From Paenibacillus terricola (GTDB taxonomy: Bacteria > Bacillota > Bacilli > Paenibacillales > Paenibacillaceae), in NCBI RefSeq assembly GCF_014779765.1, contig NZ_JACXZA010000001.1, positions 930,001-994,000 on the forward strand: a DNA stretch of 64,000 nt, written 5' to 3'. The notes under the pieces were generated by a model. It did not search any database, was not told the DNA's origin, and worked only from the letters and a program-made list of their open reading frames with translations. This document shows positions 33,953 to 41,753 of the stretch, in pieces. Position 1 is the stretch's first letter; every line of letters starts with the position of its first letter. The position numbers were made by a program, and so were the translations under genes.

Positions 33953-34854
33953 TTGGCCCCCTTCGATGATACGGAGTCTCGGTTTTGCAATCGCGTGTAA
34001 TAGACGGTGAGCTGCTGCAAGGACACAGGTGCAACGGTAAGAGCGTTTGCTTCGGCTTCTGCCTGCCCATTCAATTGGCCTGGATTATTCAGAATTGAAG
34101 CTGTTACAAGTCCGCCAAGCTGCTGGCGGTCAATGACCGTGCGGCCTGAAGTGAAACGATCGACAGCTGCAGCCGTACCAGATACAGAGAAGGCGCGCCC
34201 GCGCAAGGAGTCGGTTTCTTCATCTAACAGCAGTTGGCCGCGGTTAATAAGCAGCACATGCTCTAACATCGTTCCGACTTCATCGATAAGGTGGGTGGAG
34301 AGCAGAATCGTTCTCGGATGCTCGGCGTAATCTTCTAGCAGCCGATCGTAGAACAGCTGGCGCTTCTCTGCGTCCAATCCGAGATAAGGTTCATCGAATA
34401 TCGTCAGCGGCGCACGGCTCGCAAGACCAATCAGAATGCCGACTGAGGAGAGCATGCCGCGAGAGAGCTTCTTCATATGGCGCTTCAGCGGGAGTTGAAA
34501 CTCCTCCACAAGAGACATGGCAAACTGCTGATCCCAATTCGGGTACAAATCTGCCGCTGTTTCCAGCACGTCGCGGACATTATAGTTGTCAGGGTACTTC
34601 TGGCTTTCCTTGATGAAGCAAACCTGCTGCAGGACATGATTGTTCTCATAAGGGTGCTCGCCGAATACGCGGAGGCTGCCGCTCGTTTCGAACTGCTGAG
34701 CAGATATCATATGCATGATCGTTGTTTTACCGGCGCCGTTGCTGCCGAGCAGGCCGTAGATCTTATCTGTTTCCAGCTTAAAGCTAACGTTGTTGACCGC
34801 TTTGACATCGCCATAGGCTTTCGTTAAACCGTTAACTTCGACTACATAGGTCAT
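33949..34854 (-). CDS. ABC transporter ATP-binding protein
   Basis: 301 aa. Walker A is GSNGAGKTT, the signature region is LSRGMLSSVGI (a variant of LSGGQ), Walker B is LTIFDEPYLGLD and the H-loop is LLSTHLIDE. The C-terminal half is variable. It overlaps both neighbours by 4 nt, so GntR, ATPase and permease form one operon on the minus strand. Resembles ATPases of YtrA-controlled transporters. Confidence 0.93.
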   Translation of the reverse strand: MTYVVEVNGLTKAYGDVKAVNNVSFKLETDKIYGLLGSNGAGKTTIMHMISAQQFETSGSLRVFGEHPYENNHVLQQVCFIKESQKYPDNYNVRDVLETAADLYPNWDQQFAMSLVEEFQLPLKRHMKKLSRGMLSSVGILIGLASRAPLTIFDEPYLGLDAEKRQLFYDRLLEDYAEHPRTILLSTHLIDEVGTMLEHVLLINRGQLLLDEETDSLRGRAFSVSGTAAAVDRFTSGRTVIDRQQLGGLVTASILNNPGQLNGQAEAEANALTVAPVSLQQLTVYYTRLQNRDSVSSKGAK

Positions 34855-35222
34855 TGCTGAACAGCCCCTTTCTTGATCATGTCGCTTAATTGCTCAGCGG
34901 TAATGCCTAGCCGGTTAGCTTCTCTAACAAGGCTGACAATGTATTGCTCATAGAACTGCTCCTTGCGCTTCGTCAGTGCTATCTCTCGTGCTCCTGTCGC
35001 TACGAACATGCCAATCCCTCTTTTCTTGTACAAAATCCCTTCGTCAACAAGCAGGTTGACGCCTTTCGCCGCCGTTGCAGGGTTGATGTGGTAGAAGGCC
35101 GCAATTTGAGTTGTAGATGGCGCCTGCGCTTCTTCCTCAAGTACGCCTTCGATAATGTCGTCTTCAATCCGTTCAGCAATCTGCAAGAAAATTGGCCTTG
35201 TATCATCCATTGCAGGACCCAT
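34851..35222 (-). CDS. GntR family regulator (YtrA type)
   Basis: 123 aa. The winged helix covers residues about 8-75 (IFLQIAERIEDDIIEGVLEEEAQ, split in the text as IFLQIAERIEDD and IIEGVL, then PSTTQIAAFYHINPATAAKG and VDEGILYKKRGIGMFV). The short C-terminal tail is the YtrA subfamily hallmark. The ATG at 35222 has a weak ribosome binding site; an in-frame ATG at 35210 is possible. It lies first in the operon, behind an operator that overlaps the promoter, so autorepression is likely. Confidence 0.9.
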   Translation of the reverse strand: MGPAMDDTRPIFLQIAERIEDDIIEGVLEEEAQAPSTTQIAAFYHINPATAAKGVNLLVDEGILYKKRGIGMFVATGAREIALTKRKEQFYEQYIVSLVREANRLGITAEQLSDMIKKGAVQQ

Positions 35223-35241
35223 TTGCGTTCACCACCGTGTT

Positions 35242-35265
35242 GGTTAATTACTCATGTAACTAACC
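35242..35265 (-). promoter_or_regulatory. Operator of the GntR/YtrA-type regulator
   Basis: GGTTAATTAC and GTAACTAACC, 10-nt arms with one mismatch around TCAT. It covers the -10 box of the minus-strand promoter. Confidence 0.65.
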
Positions 35266-35291
35266 ATACAACCGATGAACCTGAGTGTCAA
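35263..35291 (-). promoter_or_regulatory. Promoter of the GntR/ABC operon
   Basis: On the minus strand TTGACA (35291-35286), 17-nt spacer, TATGGT (35268-35263). The -35 is consensus. Confidence 0.75.
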
Positions 35292-35371
35292 TAGGTGGGG
35301 CTTGTCCTTTTTGAAAAATGGGCTTGGTTGAGCGTTAGGGAGGGGGCAGGAAGATTTTATGGTCCGATTTA

Positions 35372-35380
35372 TGCTACAAT
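35372..35380 (+). promoter_or_regulatory. Extended -10 promoter of prmA
   Basis: TGCTACAAT, with no clear -35. It gives a leader of about 115 nt. Confidence 0.55.
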
Positions 35381-35403
35381 AGTCGCTATCAGGTCGTACA
35401 AGT

Positions 35404-35493
35404 GGAGCAAATGCTCCCGACACAGGTTAACGGTGTATTCTTACGAAGCCGTACCAAGAAGAAGTTCAAGAAGTACAAGAAGTTCTAGGAGGA
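35404..35493 (+). repeat. ATGCTTNCGAAG-type element, copy 5 (prmA leader)
   Basis: A hairpin GGAGC-AAAT-GCTCC (35404-35417) is followed by ATTCTTACGAAG at 35437-35448 (one base off the core) between ACGG (35430-35433) and CCGT (35449-35452). Then AGAAG-rich direct repeats (AGAAGTTC twice) run into TAGGAGG. The layout agrees with copies 3 and 4, but this is the most diverged member. Confidence 0.45.
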
Positions 35494-35501
35494 TAAAGAC
35501 A

Positions 35502-36500
35502 TTGAAATGGCATGAACTAACGATCTCGACACGCGAGGAAGTCGTCGAGGCGATCTCTGATTATTTGCACGAAGCGGGAGCAGGCGGCGTAGCGATTGAG
35601 GAATCCGGCTCGTTGGAGCGTCCGCGCGACACGAAGTTGGGCCAGTGGTACGACCGTCCGCTGAATAACATTCCGCTTGGCGATGCGGTTATTCAGGGCT
35701 ATTTTGCAGAAGAGACGGATATGGAGCCATTGATCGCAGCGATCGAGCCGTTTATCGCGGGACTGCGGGAATTCGATCTTGATCCCGGTGACTTCAAGCT
35801 GTCCTATAAGATGGTGGATGAAGAGGATTGGGCAGATTCGTGGAAGAAGTATTTCAAACCGATCCGTGTATCCGAACGGTTGACGATTCGTCCGACCTGG
35901 GAGGAGTATGAAGCGGGTCCGAATGAGCGCGTCATCGACCTTGACCCCGGTATGGCGTTTGGTACAGGAACGCATCCTACGACGGCTCTATGCTTGCGTA
36001 CGCTTGATTCTGTTATCCGTGGCGGCGAAGAAGTCATCGACGTTGGTACGGGCTCCGGCATTCTTGCCATCGGCGCTATGAAGCTTGGCGCGAAAGCGGT
36101 GCTTGCAGTTGATCTTGATCCTGTTGCGGTCTCCAGCGCGAAAGAGAATACGCGTCTGAACGGCCTGTCAGAGCAGATCGACGTCCGTCTGAGCGACCTG
36201 CTTGGCGTACTGAAGGGCGAGACGAAGGACGAGAGCGGAGCGGATGCAGGTCCGATCAATGTGAGCGTGCCTGTTGACGTTGTTGTAGCGAACATTCTTG
36301 CTGAAATAATTATGTTGTTCATCGGTGATGTATATGACGCGCTGAAACCAGGCGGCTTCTATATCGCTTCGGGCATTTGGAAGAACAAAGAGGATGTTGT
36401 GGAGTCGGGCTTGCTGCAGGCAGGCTTTGAGATTGTAGACCGCCGCCGCGAAGATGATTGGATCGCCTTCGTTGCGAGCAAGCCGAAAGCAGGTGAATAA
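35502..36500 (+). CDS. prmA: Ribosomal protein L11 methyltransferase
   Basis: Methylates uL11 using S-adenosylmethionine. 332 aa from TTG 35502, with AGGAGG upstream and the conserved start KWHELTI; the open frame upstream to 35295 crosses the leader and is rejected. The SAM site is IDVGTGSGILAIGAMKLGA, preceded by DPGMAFGTGTHPTT. The N-terminal domain (residues 1-60) contacts L11. Matches yqeT of Bacillus subtilis, which there follows dnaJ directly. First gene of a run continuing with the M50 protease. Confidence 0.96.
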   Translation: MKWHELTISTREEVVEAISDYLHEAGAGGVAIEESGSLERPRDTKLGQWYDRPLNNIPLGDAVIQGYFAEETDMEPLIAAIEPFIAGLREFDLDPGDFKLSYKMVDEEDWADSWKKYFKPIRVSERLTIRPTWEEYEAGPNERVIDLDPGMAFGTGTHPTTALCLRTLDSVIRGGEEVIDVGTGSGILAIGAMKLGAKAVLAVDLDPVAVSSAKENTRLNGLSEQIDVRLSDLLGVLKGETKDESGADAGPINVSVPVDVVVANILAEIIMLFIGDVYDALKPGGFYIASGIWKNKEDVVESGLLQAGFEIVDRRREDDWIAFVASKPKAGE

Positions 36501-36506
36501 GCCGGA

Positions 36507-37178
36507 ATGGAGAGCCTTCTCTGGTTTCCGTTTAATGAATTTCCATTTGTCGTCCTGACGTTCGTTATTGCATTCACCGTGCACGAGTTCGCACACGCCT
36601 ATTCAGCTTATAAATTTGGTGACATGACAGCGTATAATGCAGGACGTGTCACACTCAATCCGCGCGTCCATCTGGACGTGCTTGGAACGATTCTTATCCT
36701 GCTGGCAGGCTTCGGTTGGGCGAAGCCTGTTCCAGTGAACCCGAACCGGTTCAAACGGCCAAGGCTGATGAGTATAATTGTGACGGCTGCCGGTCCTATC
36801 AGCAACTTGGTGATGGCGTTTATTGGACTCATCGTCTTCCACCTTCTTTTTAGCACCGGTATACTTGATTCAAGCTCGATTGGTGTACAGAAGGCGCTCT
36901 ATATTTTCTTAATCAAATATTTCGTTTGGATTAATATACTGCTGTTCTTGTTCAACCTAATTCCGCTGCCGCCGCTTGATGGTTACCGGATTATTTCGAA
37001 CCTGCTGCCGCTTCGCGTGCAGATGAAGCTGGAACAAAATTTGCACTGGGGCATGATCTTCTTCCTGTTGCTCGTATTCATTCCGCCGCTTCATGACATT
37101 ACAATTGGACCGCTATTCGGCTTGATTGACGATATTATGCTTGCGTTTAATGACATCATTCAACCATGGTTCCTCTAG
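36507..37178 (+). CDS. Site-2-type (M50) membrane metalloprotease
   Basis: 223 aa, highly hydrophobic. The zinc motif HEFAH is in the first half and the second metal motif LIPLPPLDGYRI in the last third, both in membrane segments. Rhomboid-like small members of this M50 group (YwhC-like) are found in most Firmicutes, with unclear substrates. ATG 36507 is 6 nt after the prmA stop, so co-transcribed. Intramembrane cleavage of an anti-sigma factor or signal peptide is possible but only by analogy. Confidence 0.9.
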   Translation: MESLLWFPFNEFPFVVLTFVIAFTVHEFAHAYSAYKFGDMTAYNAGRVTLNPRVHLDVLGTILILLAGFGWAKPVPVNPNRFKRPRLMSIIVTAAGPISNLVMAFIGLIVFHLLFSTGILDSSSIGVQKALYIFLIKYFVWINILLFLFNLIPLPPLDGYRIISNLLPLRVQMKLEQNLHWGMIFFLLLVFIPPLHDITIGPLFGLIDDIMLAFNDIIQPWFL

Positions 37179-37196
37179 CTGGCAACGAGTTCAACA

Positions 37197-37225
37197 TGGA
37201 TTACACGACCGTTCCATGGTATGAT
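37197..37225 (+). promoter_or_regulatory. Candidate promoter of rsmE-mtaB
   Basis: TGGATT (37197-37202), 17-nt spacer, TATGAT (37220-37225) with TG at 37217-37218 (extended -10). Confidence 0.5.
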
Positions 37226-37262
37226 GAGGGTTAGTATTTTGGAACTTTCGTAAATAGTGCGA

Positions 37263-37297
37263 GTTCAAAAGGTCCATCAAAGGCGGACTTTTTGAAC
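37263..37297 (+). other. 13-bp hairpin in the rsmE leader
   Basis: GTTCAAAAGGTCC (37263-37275) pairs 37285-37297 with one G-U. No T-run, 27 nt before rsmE; could protect the mRNA end or attenuate. Confidence 0.55.
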
Positions 37298-37323
37298 AAC
37301 CTCTGAAAAGTGTGGTATGACGT

Positions 37324-38085
37324 ATGCAGAGATATTTTGTGCCGGTGGAGCAGTTCGCAGATGATACGGTTGCACTGATGGGCGACGATGCCCATCATGC
37401 ATCCCGTGTCATGCGAATGCGCGTCGGCGATTCATTCATCGTAAGCGATGGAGCGGGGCGCGAGGCAATCGCGAAGGTTACCGACATTGCAGCAGGACGC
37501 GTGGATGCCGCGATCGAGGAGCTATTGGCTTCCGATCGTGAGCCTGCTTGGCAGATTACGATCGCTCAGAGCTTGCCGAAGGGCGATAAGATGGAGCTAA
37601 TTATCCAGAAGGGGACGGAGATTGGCGCTTATGCGTTCATTCCTTTCGAATCCGAGCGGATGATTGTCCAGTATGACGCCAAGAAGGAAGCGAAGCGTCT
37701 GGAGCGTTGGGAGAAAATCGCCAAAGAAGCAGCAGAACAAGCGCATCGCAGTCGTATTCCTGATATCGCCAAGCCACTGAGCTGGAAGCAGCTTGTCGGC
37801 AGCATGAAGGAATATGACTTGGTGCTCTTTTGCTATGAGGAAGAAGGACGCAGCGGCTCTGCTGGACTGCGCGGAGCGGCAGCGCCATTCGCCGCGCGCC
37901 GCGATCTGCGGGCGCTCGTCATTGTCGGGCCGGAAGGCGGCTTCACCGAGCAGGAGGCGTCTCAGGCGCAGGCTGCCGGCGCCGTGCTTGTTGGCTTAGG
38001 CAAGCGCATTTTGCGTACGGAAACAGCGGGTATAGTCGCACTGACGGCACTGCTGTACGAATCCGGAGAAATGGGAGGACTATAA
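37324..38085 (+). CDS. rsmE: 16S rRNA (uracil-1498-N3) methyltransferase
   Basis: 253 aa. N-terminal PUA-like domain with HHASRVMRMRVGD; C-terminal SPOUT domain with the knot motifs IGPEGGFTEQE and LGKRILRTETA. It methylates U1498 in the decoding centre of 16S rRNA. Matches yqeU in Bacillus. Three bases separate it from mtaB. Confidence 0.95.
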   Translation: MQRYFVPVEQFADDTVALMGDDAHHASRVMRMRVGDSFIVSDGAGREAIAKVTDIAAGRVDAAIEELLASDREPAWQITIAQSLPKGDKMELIIQKGTEIGAYAFIPFESERMIVQYDAKKEAKRLERWEKIAKEAAEQAHRSRIPDIAKPLSWKQLVGSMKEYDLVLFCYEEEGRSGSAGLRGAAAPFAARRDLRALVIVGPEGGFTEQEASQAQAAGAVLVGLGKRILRTETAGIVALTALLYESGEMGGL

Positions 38086-38088
38086 GAA

Positions 38089-39471
38089 ATGCCATCAGTC
38101 GCATTTTACACCTTGGGATGCAAAGTTAACTTTTACGATACGGAAGCGATGTGGCAGCTGTTCAAAAACGCCGGCTATGAGCAGGTGGATTTTGAAGAGA
38201 AGACTGCTGACGTTTATATCATCAATACATGTACCGTTACGAATACAGGCGACAAGAAGAGCCGCCAGATTATTCGCCGCGCGGTGCGCCGCAACCCGGA
38301 TGCCGTAATCGCAGTGACGGGCTGCTACGCGCAGACATCGCCAGCAGAGATTCTAGCCATTCCAGGCGTCGACCTTGTTGTAGGTACACAGGATCGCGAG
38401 AAACTGCTTGATTTTGTTGGTCAGATCCAATCGGATCGTACACCGGTTAATGCTGTTCGCAACATTATGAAGACGCGTGAGTTCGAAGAACTCGACGTGC
38501 CTGATTTTGCCGACCGTACGCGTGCTTTCTTGAAGATTCAAGAGGGCTGCAACAACTTCTGCACCTTCTGCATTATTCCATGGTCCCGCGGTTTGTCCCG
38601 CAGCCGTGATCCGAAGAGCGTTATCTCGCAGGCAGAGCAGCTTGTTGCGGCTGGTTACAAGGAAATCGTTCTGACGGGCATCCATACGGGCGGTTATGGC
38701 GACGACATGGAGAACTTTGATCTGGCCGATCTGATTATGGAGCTGGACAAAGTGGAAGGTCTGGAGCGTATCCGAATTAGTTCCATTGAAGCAAGCCAAA
38801 TCGATGAGAAAATGATTGACGTGCTCAATCGTTCGAGTAAAATGTGCCGTCATTTGCATATCCCGCTGCAAGCGGGCGAAAACTCCGTATTAAAGCGGAT
38901 GCGCCGCAAGTACACGACGGAAGAGTTCGCTGCTAAGATTAAGCGTCTGCATGAAGCACTGCCAGGCGTCGCCATTACGACGGACGTAATCGTTGGTTTC
39001 CCTGGCGAGACGGAGGAAATGTTCGAGGAAGGCTTCCGTTTCATGCAGGATATCGCTTTCTCCGAGATGCACGTATTCCCTTATTCGAAGCGTACAGGCA
39101 CGCCTGCTGCCCGCATGGACGACCAAGTGGACGAGGAAGTGAAGAACGAACGCGTACACAAGCTGATCGAACTGTCGGAGAGCATGCAGCTTGATTATGC
39201 GAAGAAGTGGGTTGGCGAGGTTGTGGACGTTATTCCTGAACGAGACTACAAAGGTGCGCCAGGCACAGGTCTTGTGATGGGTTACTCGGATAACTACTTG
39301 CAAATCGTATTCGAAGGAACCGAAGCGCTCGTTGGTCAGCTGTGCCGCGTGAAGATCACGGAGGCAGGCGTGAACGAATGTCGCGGTCAACTCGTACGCG
39401 TATTGGATCAAGGCACATCGTCGGTTCGCCATGAAATGAGCGCACCTGCTCTGGAAGCGAAGGCGCTGTAA
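38089..39471 (+). CDS. mtaB: MtaB, tRNA t6A37 methylthiotransferase
   Basis: Radical SAM enzyme that adds a methylthio group to t6A37 of tRNA. 460 aa. The N-terminal MTTase domain carries cysteines in TLGCKVN, NTCTVTN and TGCYAQ for the second 4Fe-4S cluster. The radical SAM motif is C-N-N-F-C-T-F-C. The C-terminal TRAM domain (EVVDVIPERDYKGAPGTGLVMG-like region) is present. Matches yqeV of Bacillus. ATG 38089. Confidence 0.96.
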   Translation: MPSVAFYTLGCKVNFYDTEAMWQLFKNAGYEQVDFEEKTADVYIINTCTVTNTGDKKSRQIIRRAVRRNPDAVIAVTGCYAQTSPAEILAIPGVDLVVGTQDREKLLDFVGQIQSDRTPVNAVRNIMKTREFEELDVPDFADRTRAFLKIQEGCNNFCTFCIIPWSRGLSRSRDPKSVISQAEQLVAAGYKEIVLTGIHTGGYGDDMENFDLADLIMELDKVEGLERIRISSIEASQIDEKMIDVLNRSSKMCRHLHIPLQAGENSVLKRMRRKYTTEEFAAKIKRLHEALPGVAITTDVIVGFPGETEEMFEEGFRFMQDIAFSEMHVFPYSKRTGTPAARMDDQVDEEVKNERVHKLIELSESMQLDYAKKWVGEVVDVIPERDYKGAPGTGLVMGYSDNYLQIVFEGTEALVGQLCRVKITEAGVNECRGQLVRVLDQGTSSVRHEMSAPALEAKAL

Positions 39472-39503
39472 ATCAATCGATAACCGTGAGAGGAGTGCCG
39501 AGC

Positions 39504-39944
39504 ATGAAAGAAATATCGGCCGGAGGCGTCGTATTCCGTCGCACCGAGGACAATGTGCTGCAAATTCAGTTGATTCAGGATCGTTATGGCAAAGTGTCGC
39601 TTCCTAAGGGCAAGATGGAACCAGGCGAGACGGTCGAGGAGACGGCACTTCGTGAAATCGTTGAAGAGACGGGCATGATCGGTTCCATCATTTCACCCAT
39701 CGATCAAATTAAATATCAATATAAACATGAGTCCAAAGGGATCGTGGACAAGGAAGTTCATTACTACCTTGTAGAAGCGATCGGGGGAACGCTGCAGCCG
39801 CAGGTGGAAGAAATCCGCGGCGTAGACTGGTTCTCACCTGAAGAGGCATGGCGCAAGCAGCGGACATCGGGTTACGACAACAATGATCGGATTGTTGCTG
39901 GCGCTCTGAGACTGCTTGGCTTGGAGGCAGAGAGTCATGCTTGA
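39504..39944 (+). CDS. Nudix hydrolase
   Basis: 146 aa from ATG 39504 (GAGAGGAG upstream). Complete Nudix box: GKMEPGETVEETALREIVEE, then TGM, fitting G-x5-E-x7-R-E-U-x-E-E-x-G-U. The start KEISAGGVVFRR resembles Ap4A- or diphosphoinositol-type members; substrate unknown. Its stop lies 8 nt inside deoC. Confidence 0.92.
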   Translation: MKEISAGGVVFRRTEDNVLQIQLIQDRYGKVSLPKGKMEPGETVEETALREIVEETGMIGSIISPIDQIKYQYKHESKGIVDKEVHYYLVEAIGGTLQPQVEEIRGVDWFSPEEAWRKQRTSGYDNNDRIVAGALRLLGLEAESHA

Positions 39945-40674
39945 GTTGTGGTCACCTGAGAAAAGCATTGCAAGGTTCATCGACCATACGCTCCTTAAGC
40001 CAGGCGCGACGGCTGCTGACATCGATAAGTTGTGCGAAGAAGCGATGGAGCATCAGTTCTACAGCGTATGCGTGAACGGCTCTTGGGTATCGTATTGCAC
40101 GGAGAAGCTGGCTGGAACGGATGTCGCTGTAAGCGCCGTCGTTGGATTCCCGCTTGGTGCGATGTCTACGAAGGTGAAAGTATTCGAAGCGGCTGAAGCG
40201 GTGGATGACGGCGCTGCCGAGATCGATATGGTACTGCCGATTGGTGCATTGCTCGAAGGCCGTTACGGAGTCGTAGCGAACGATATCGGTGCTGTCGTAC
40301 GGGCTGTAGAAGGCAGCGCGATCGTGAAAGTCATATTTGAGACTGGCATGCTCTCCGATGAGCAGAAGTTCGAAGCGTGCCGGGTAGCAGAAGCAGCAGG
40401 CGCCCATTACGTGAAAACTTCAACTGGCTTCGGCGTGGGCAGCGCTACGGAAGAGGACATTCGTCTCATGCGCAAATCCGTATCGCCTGGTATCGGGGTT
40501 AAAGCTTCAGGCGGCATCCGCAGCCGTGAAACAGCGCTTATTATGCTGAATGCAGGTGCAACGCGTCTTGGTACGAGCGCAGGTGTTGCGATTGTTACTG
40601 AGGCTGCAGGAAACGTGAATTCCACACCGGCAGGTAACACAGCGGCAGGGCCAGAAGCGAGCACGCCATATTAA
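39937..40674 (+). CDS. deoC: Deoxyribose-phosphate aldolase
   Basis: Splits 2-deoxyribose 5-phosphate into acetaldehyde and glyceraldehyde 3-phosphate in nucleoside breakdown. 245 aa from ATG 39937, preceded by GGAGGCAGAGAG. The TIM-barrel residues are clear: FIDHTLLKP, VGFPLGAM, VKVIFETGML with the Schiff-base region, and VKTSTGFG with the second Lys. The C-terminus runs about 22 residues past the usual end (after SAGVAIV) as a Ala/Gly/Thr/Pro tail. That tail lies in the convergent overlap with the minus-strand yqeW gene. Confidence 0.95.
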   Translation: MLELWSPEKSIARFIDHTLLKPGATAADIDKLCEEAMEHQFYSVCVNGSWVSYCTEKLAGTDVAVSAVVGFPLGAMSTKVKVFEAAEAVDDGAAEIDMVLPIGALLEGRYGVVANDIGAVVRAVEGSAIVKVIFETGMLSDEQKFEACRVAEAAGAHYVKTSTGFGVGSATEEDIRLMRKSVSPGIGVKASGGIRSRETALIMLNAGATRLGTSAGVAIVTEAAGNVNSTPAGNTAAGPEASTPY

Positions 40675-41572
40675 AGATCGTCTGAGCGTGGGCGATCTGA
40701 GCGGCGGGAGAGTCGCTGATTGCGCCTGCTGCAGCTGCTAACAGCGGGATGAACGGAAGGAACAGCAGCGCGCCTGCGGCGTTCAGGACGATATGAGCGA
40801 CTGCGACGCCCCGGCCAGCATTCGTCGCGCTGATTGCGGCGAGTATCGCAGTGAAGCAGGTGCCGATATTGGCGCCTAGTACAATGGCGACGCTAACATC
40901 GATGGGCATAGCGCCTGTAGCGGCAAGTCCCATGACAAGGCCGATGACGGCAGCACTGCTATGTACCATTGCCGTTAGCAGCGTACCTGCTGCAAGGCCC
41001 CACAGCACGTTTCCTTGCGAGCGTTCAAGGAATGTTCCGAATAAGCGAGTAGCTTGAACAGCCGGCCCAATCGACTGCATCGTTGTAATGCCGATTAGGA
41101 TAAGGGCAAAGCCTGCTGATGCAACGGCTATCAGACGAACGGGCTGCAAGAAAGGCAGTGCACGGCTCCATGCCAGTATACGCATCTCGCCTAGAACTGC
41201 GGTCAGCAGCCAAGCGACAGAAGCTGCAAGAAGCAGCGGCATGGCGACACGACCGAGCTGCAGCCCTATGAGCTCGGTTGTTATGCAGGTACCGATGTTC
41301 GTGCCAAGTACAATGCCAAGCGTACGTGAGAATGTTAATAGGCCCGTGTTGACGAGGCCGATTGATAGGACGGTAACGGCGGTGCTGCTCTGCAGCACCG
41401 CCGTTGTTGCAGTGCCCGTCAGCAGACCGTGTATGGGTGTAGCCGTGAAACGCCTTAGCACAGCAGCCAAGTAGGGTCCGGCCCAGCGGCTGAGCGCCAG
41501 CTCCATCAGCTTCATGCCGAACATGAATATCGCGAACCCGAGAATTAAAGGTATAATAATGGTATGCATCAT
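40595..41572 (-). CDS. yqeW: Na/Pi cotransporter family protein
   Basis: 325 aa, sodium-dependent phosphate transporter family (NptA/YqeW). The start is ATG 41572, with AAAGGAG upstream on the minus strand; the longer open frame to 41782 is not supported. Repeated family motifs LQSSTAVTVLSIGLVNTG and LTAMVHSSAAVIGLVMG are present, with GTNIGTCIT and GANIGTCFT. About eight membrane helices. YqeW of Bacillus subtilis also lies next to mtaB (yqeV). Its 3' end overlaps deoC by 80 nt, tail to tail. Confidence 0.93.
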   Translation of the reverse strand: MMHTIIIPLILGFAIFMFGMKLMELALSRWAGPYLAAVLRRFTATPIHGLLTGTATTAVLQSSTAVTVLSIGLVNTGLLTFSRTLGIVLGTNIGTCITTELIGLQLGRVAMPLLLAASVAWLLTAVLGEMRILAWSRALPFLQPVRLIAVASAGFALILIGITTMQSIGPAVQATRLFGTFLERSQGNVLWGLAAGTLLTAMVHSSAAVIGLVMGLAATGAMPIDVSVAIVLGANIGTCFTAILAAISATNAGRGVAVAHIVLNAAGALLFLPFIPLLAAAAGAISDSPAAQIAHAQTIFNMACSLLALPLCYLPVWNSRFLQPQ

Positions 41573-41753
41573 AGCGATGGCTCCTTTCGATAAGGCATCA
41601 GTAGTACTGCATGGTGACTCCATGAAATCATACATACGACGATATGACGTACAAGCACTATTCGTATTTGTATGTGGCAGCGAGAGCTGCAATGACAAGC
41701 CTCTAGTTAAAGATTGGACAATATCATAAAGATTGCGGAAAGGATGGACGACT

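Noticed and set aside
20225-35300. The accessory block as a prophage or integrative element
   Set aside because: No integrase, transposase, phage structural gene or tRNA attachment site is present; codon use and ribosome binding sites look like the surrounding genes.
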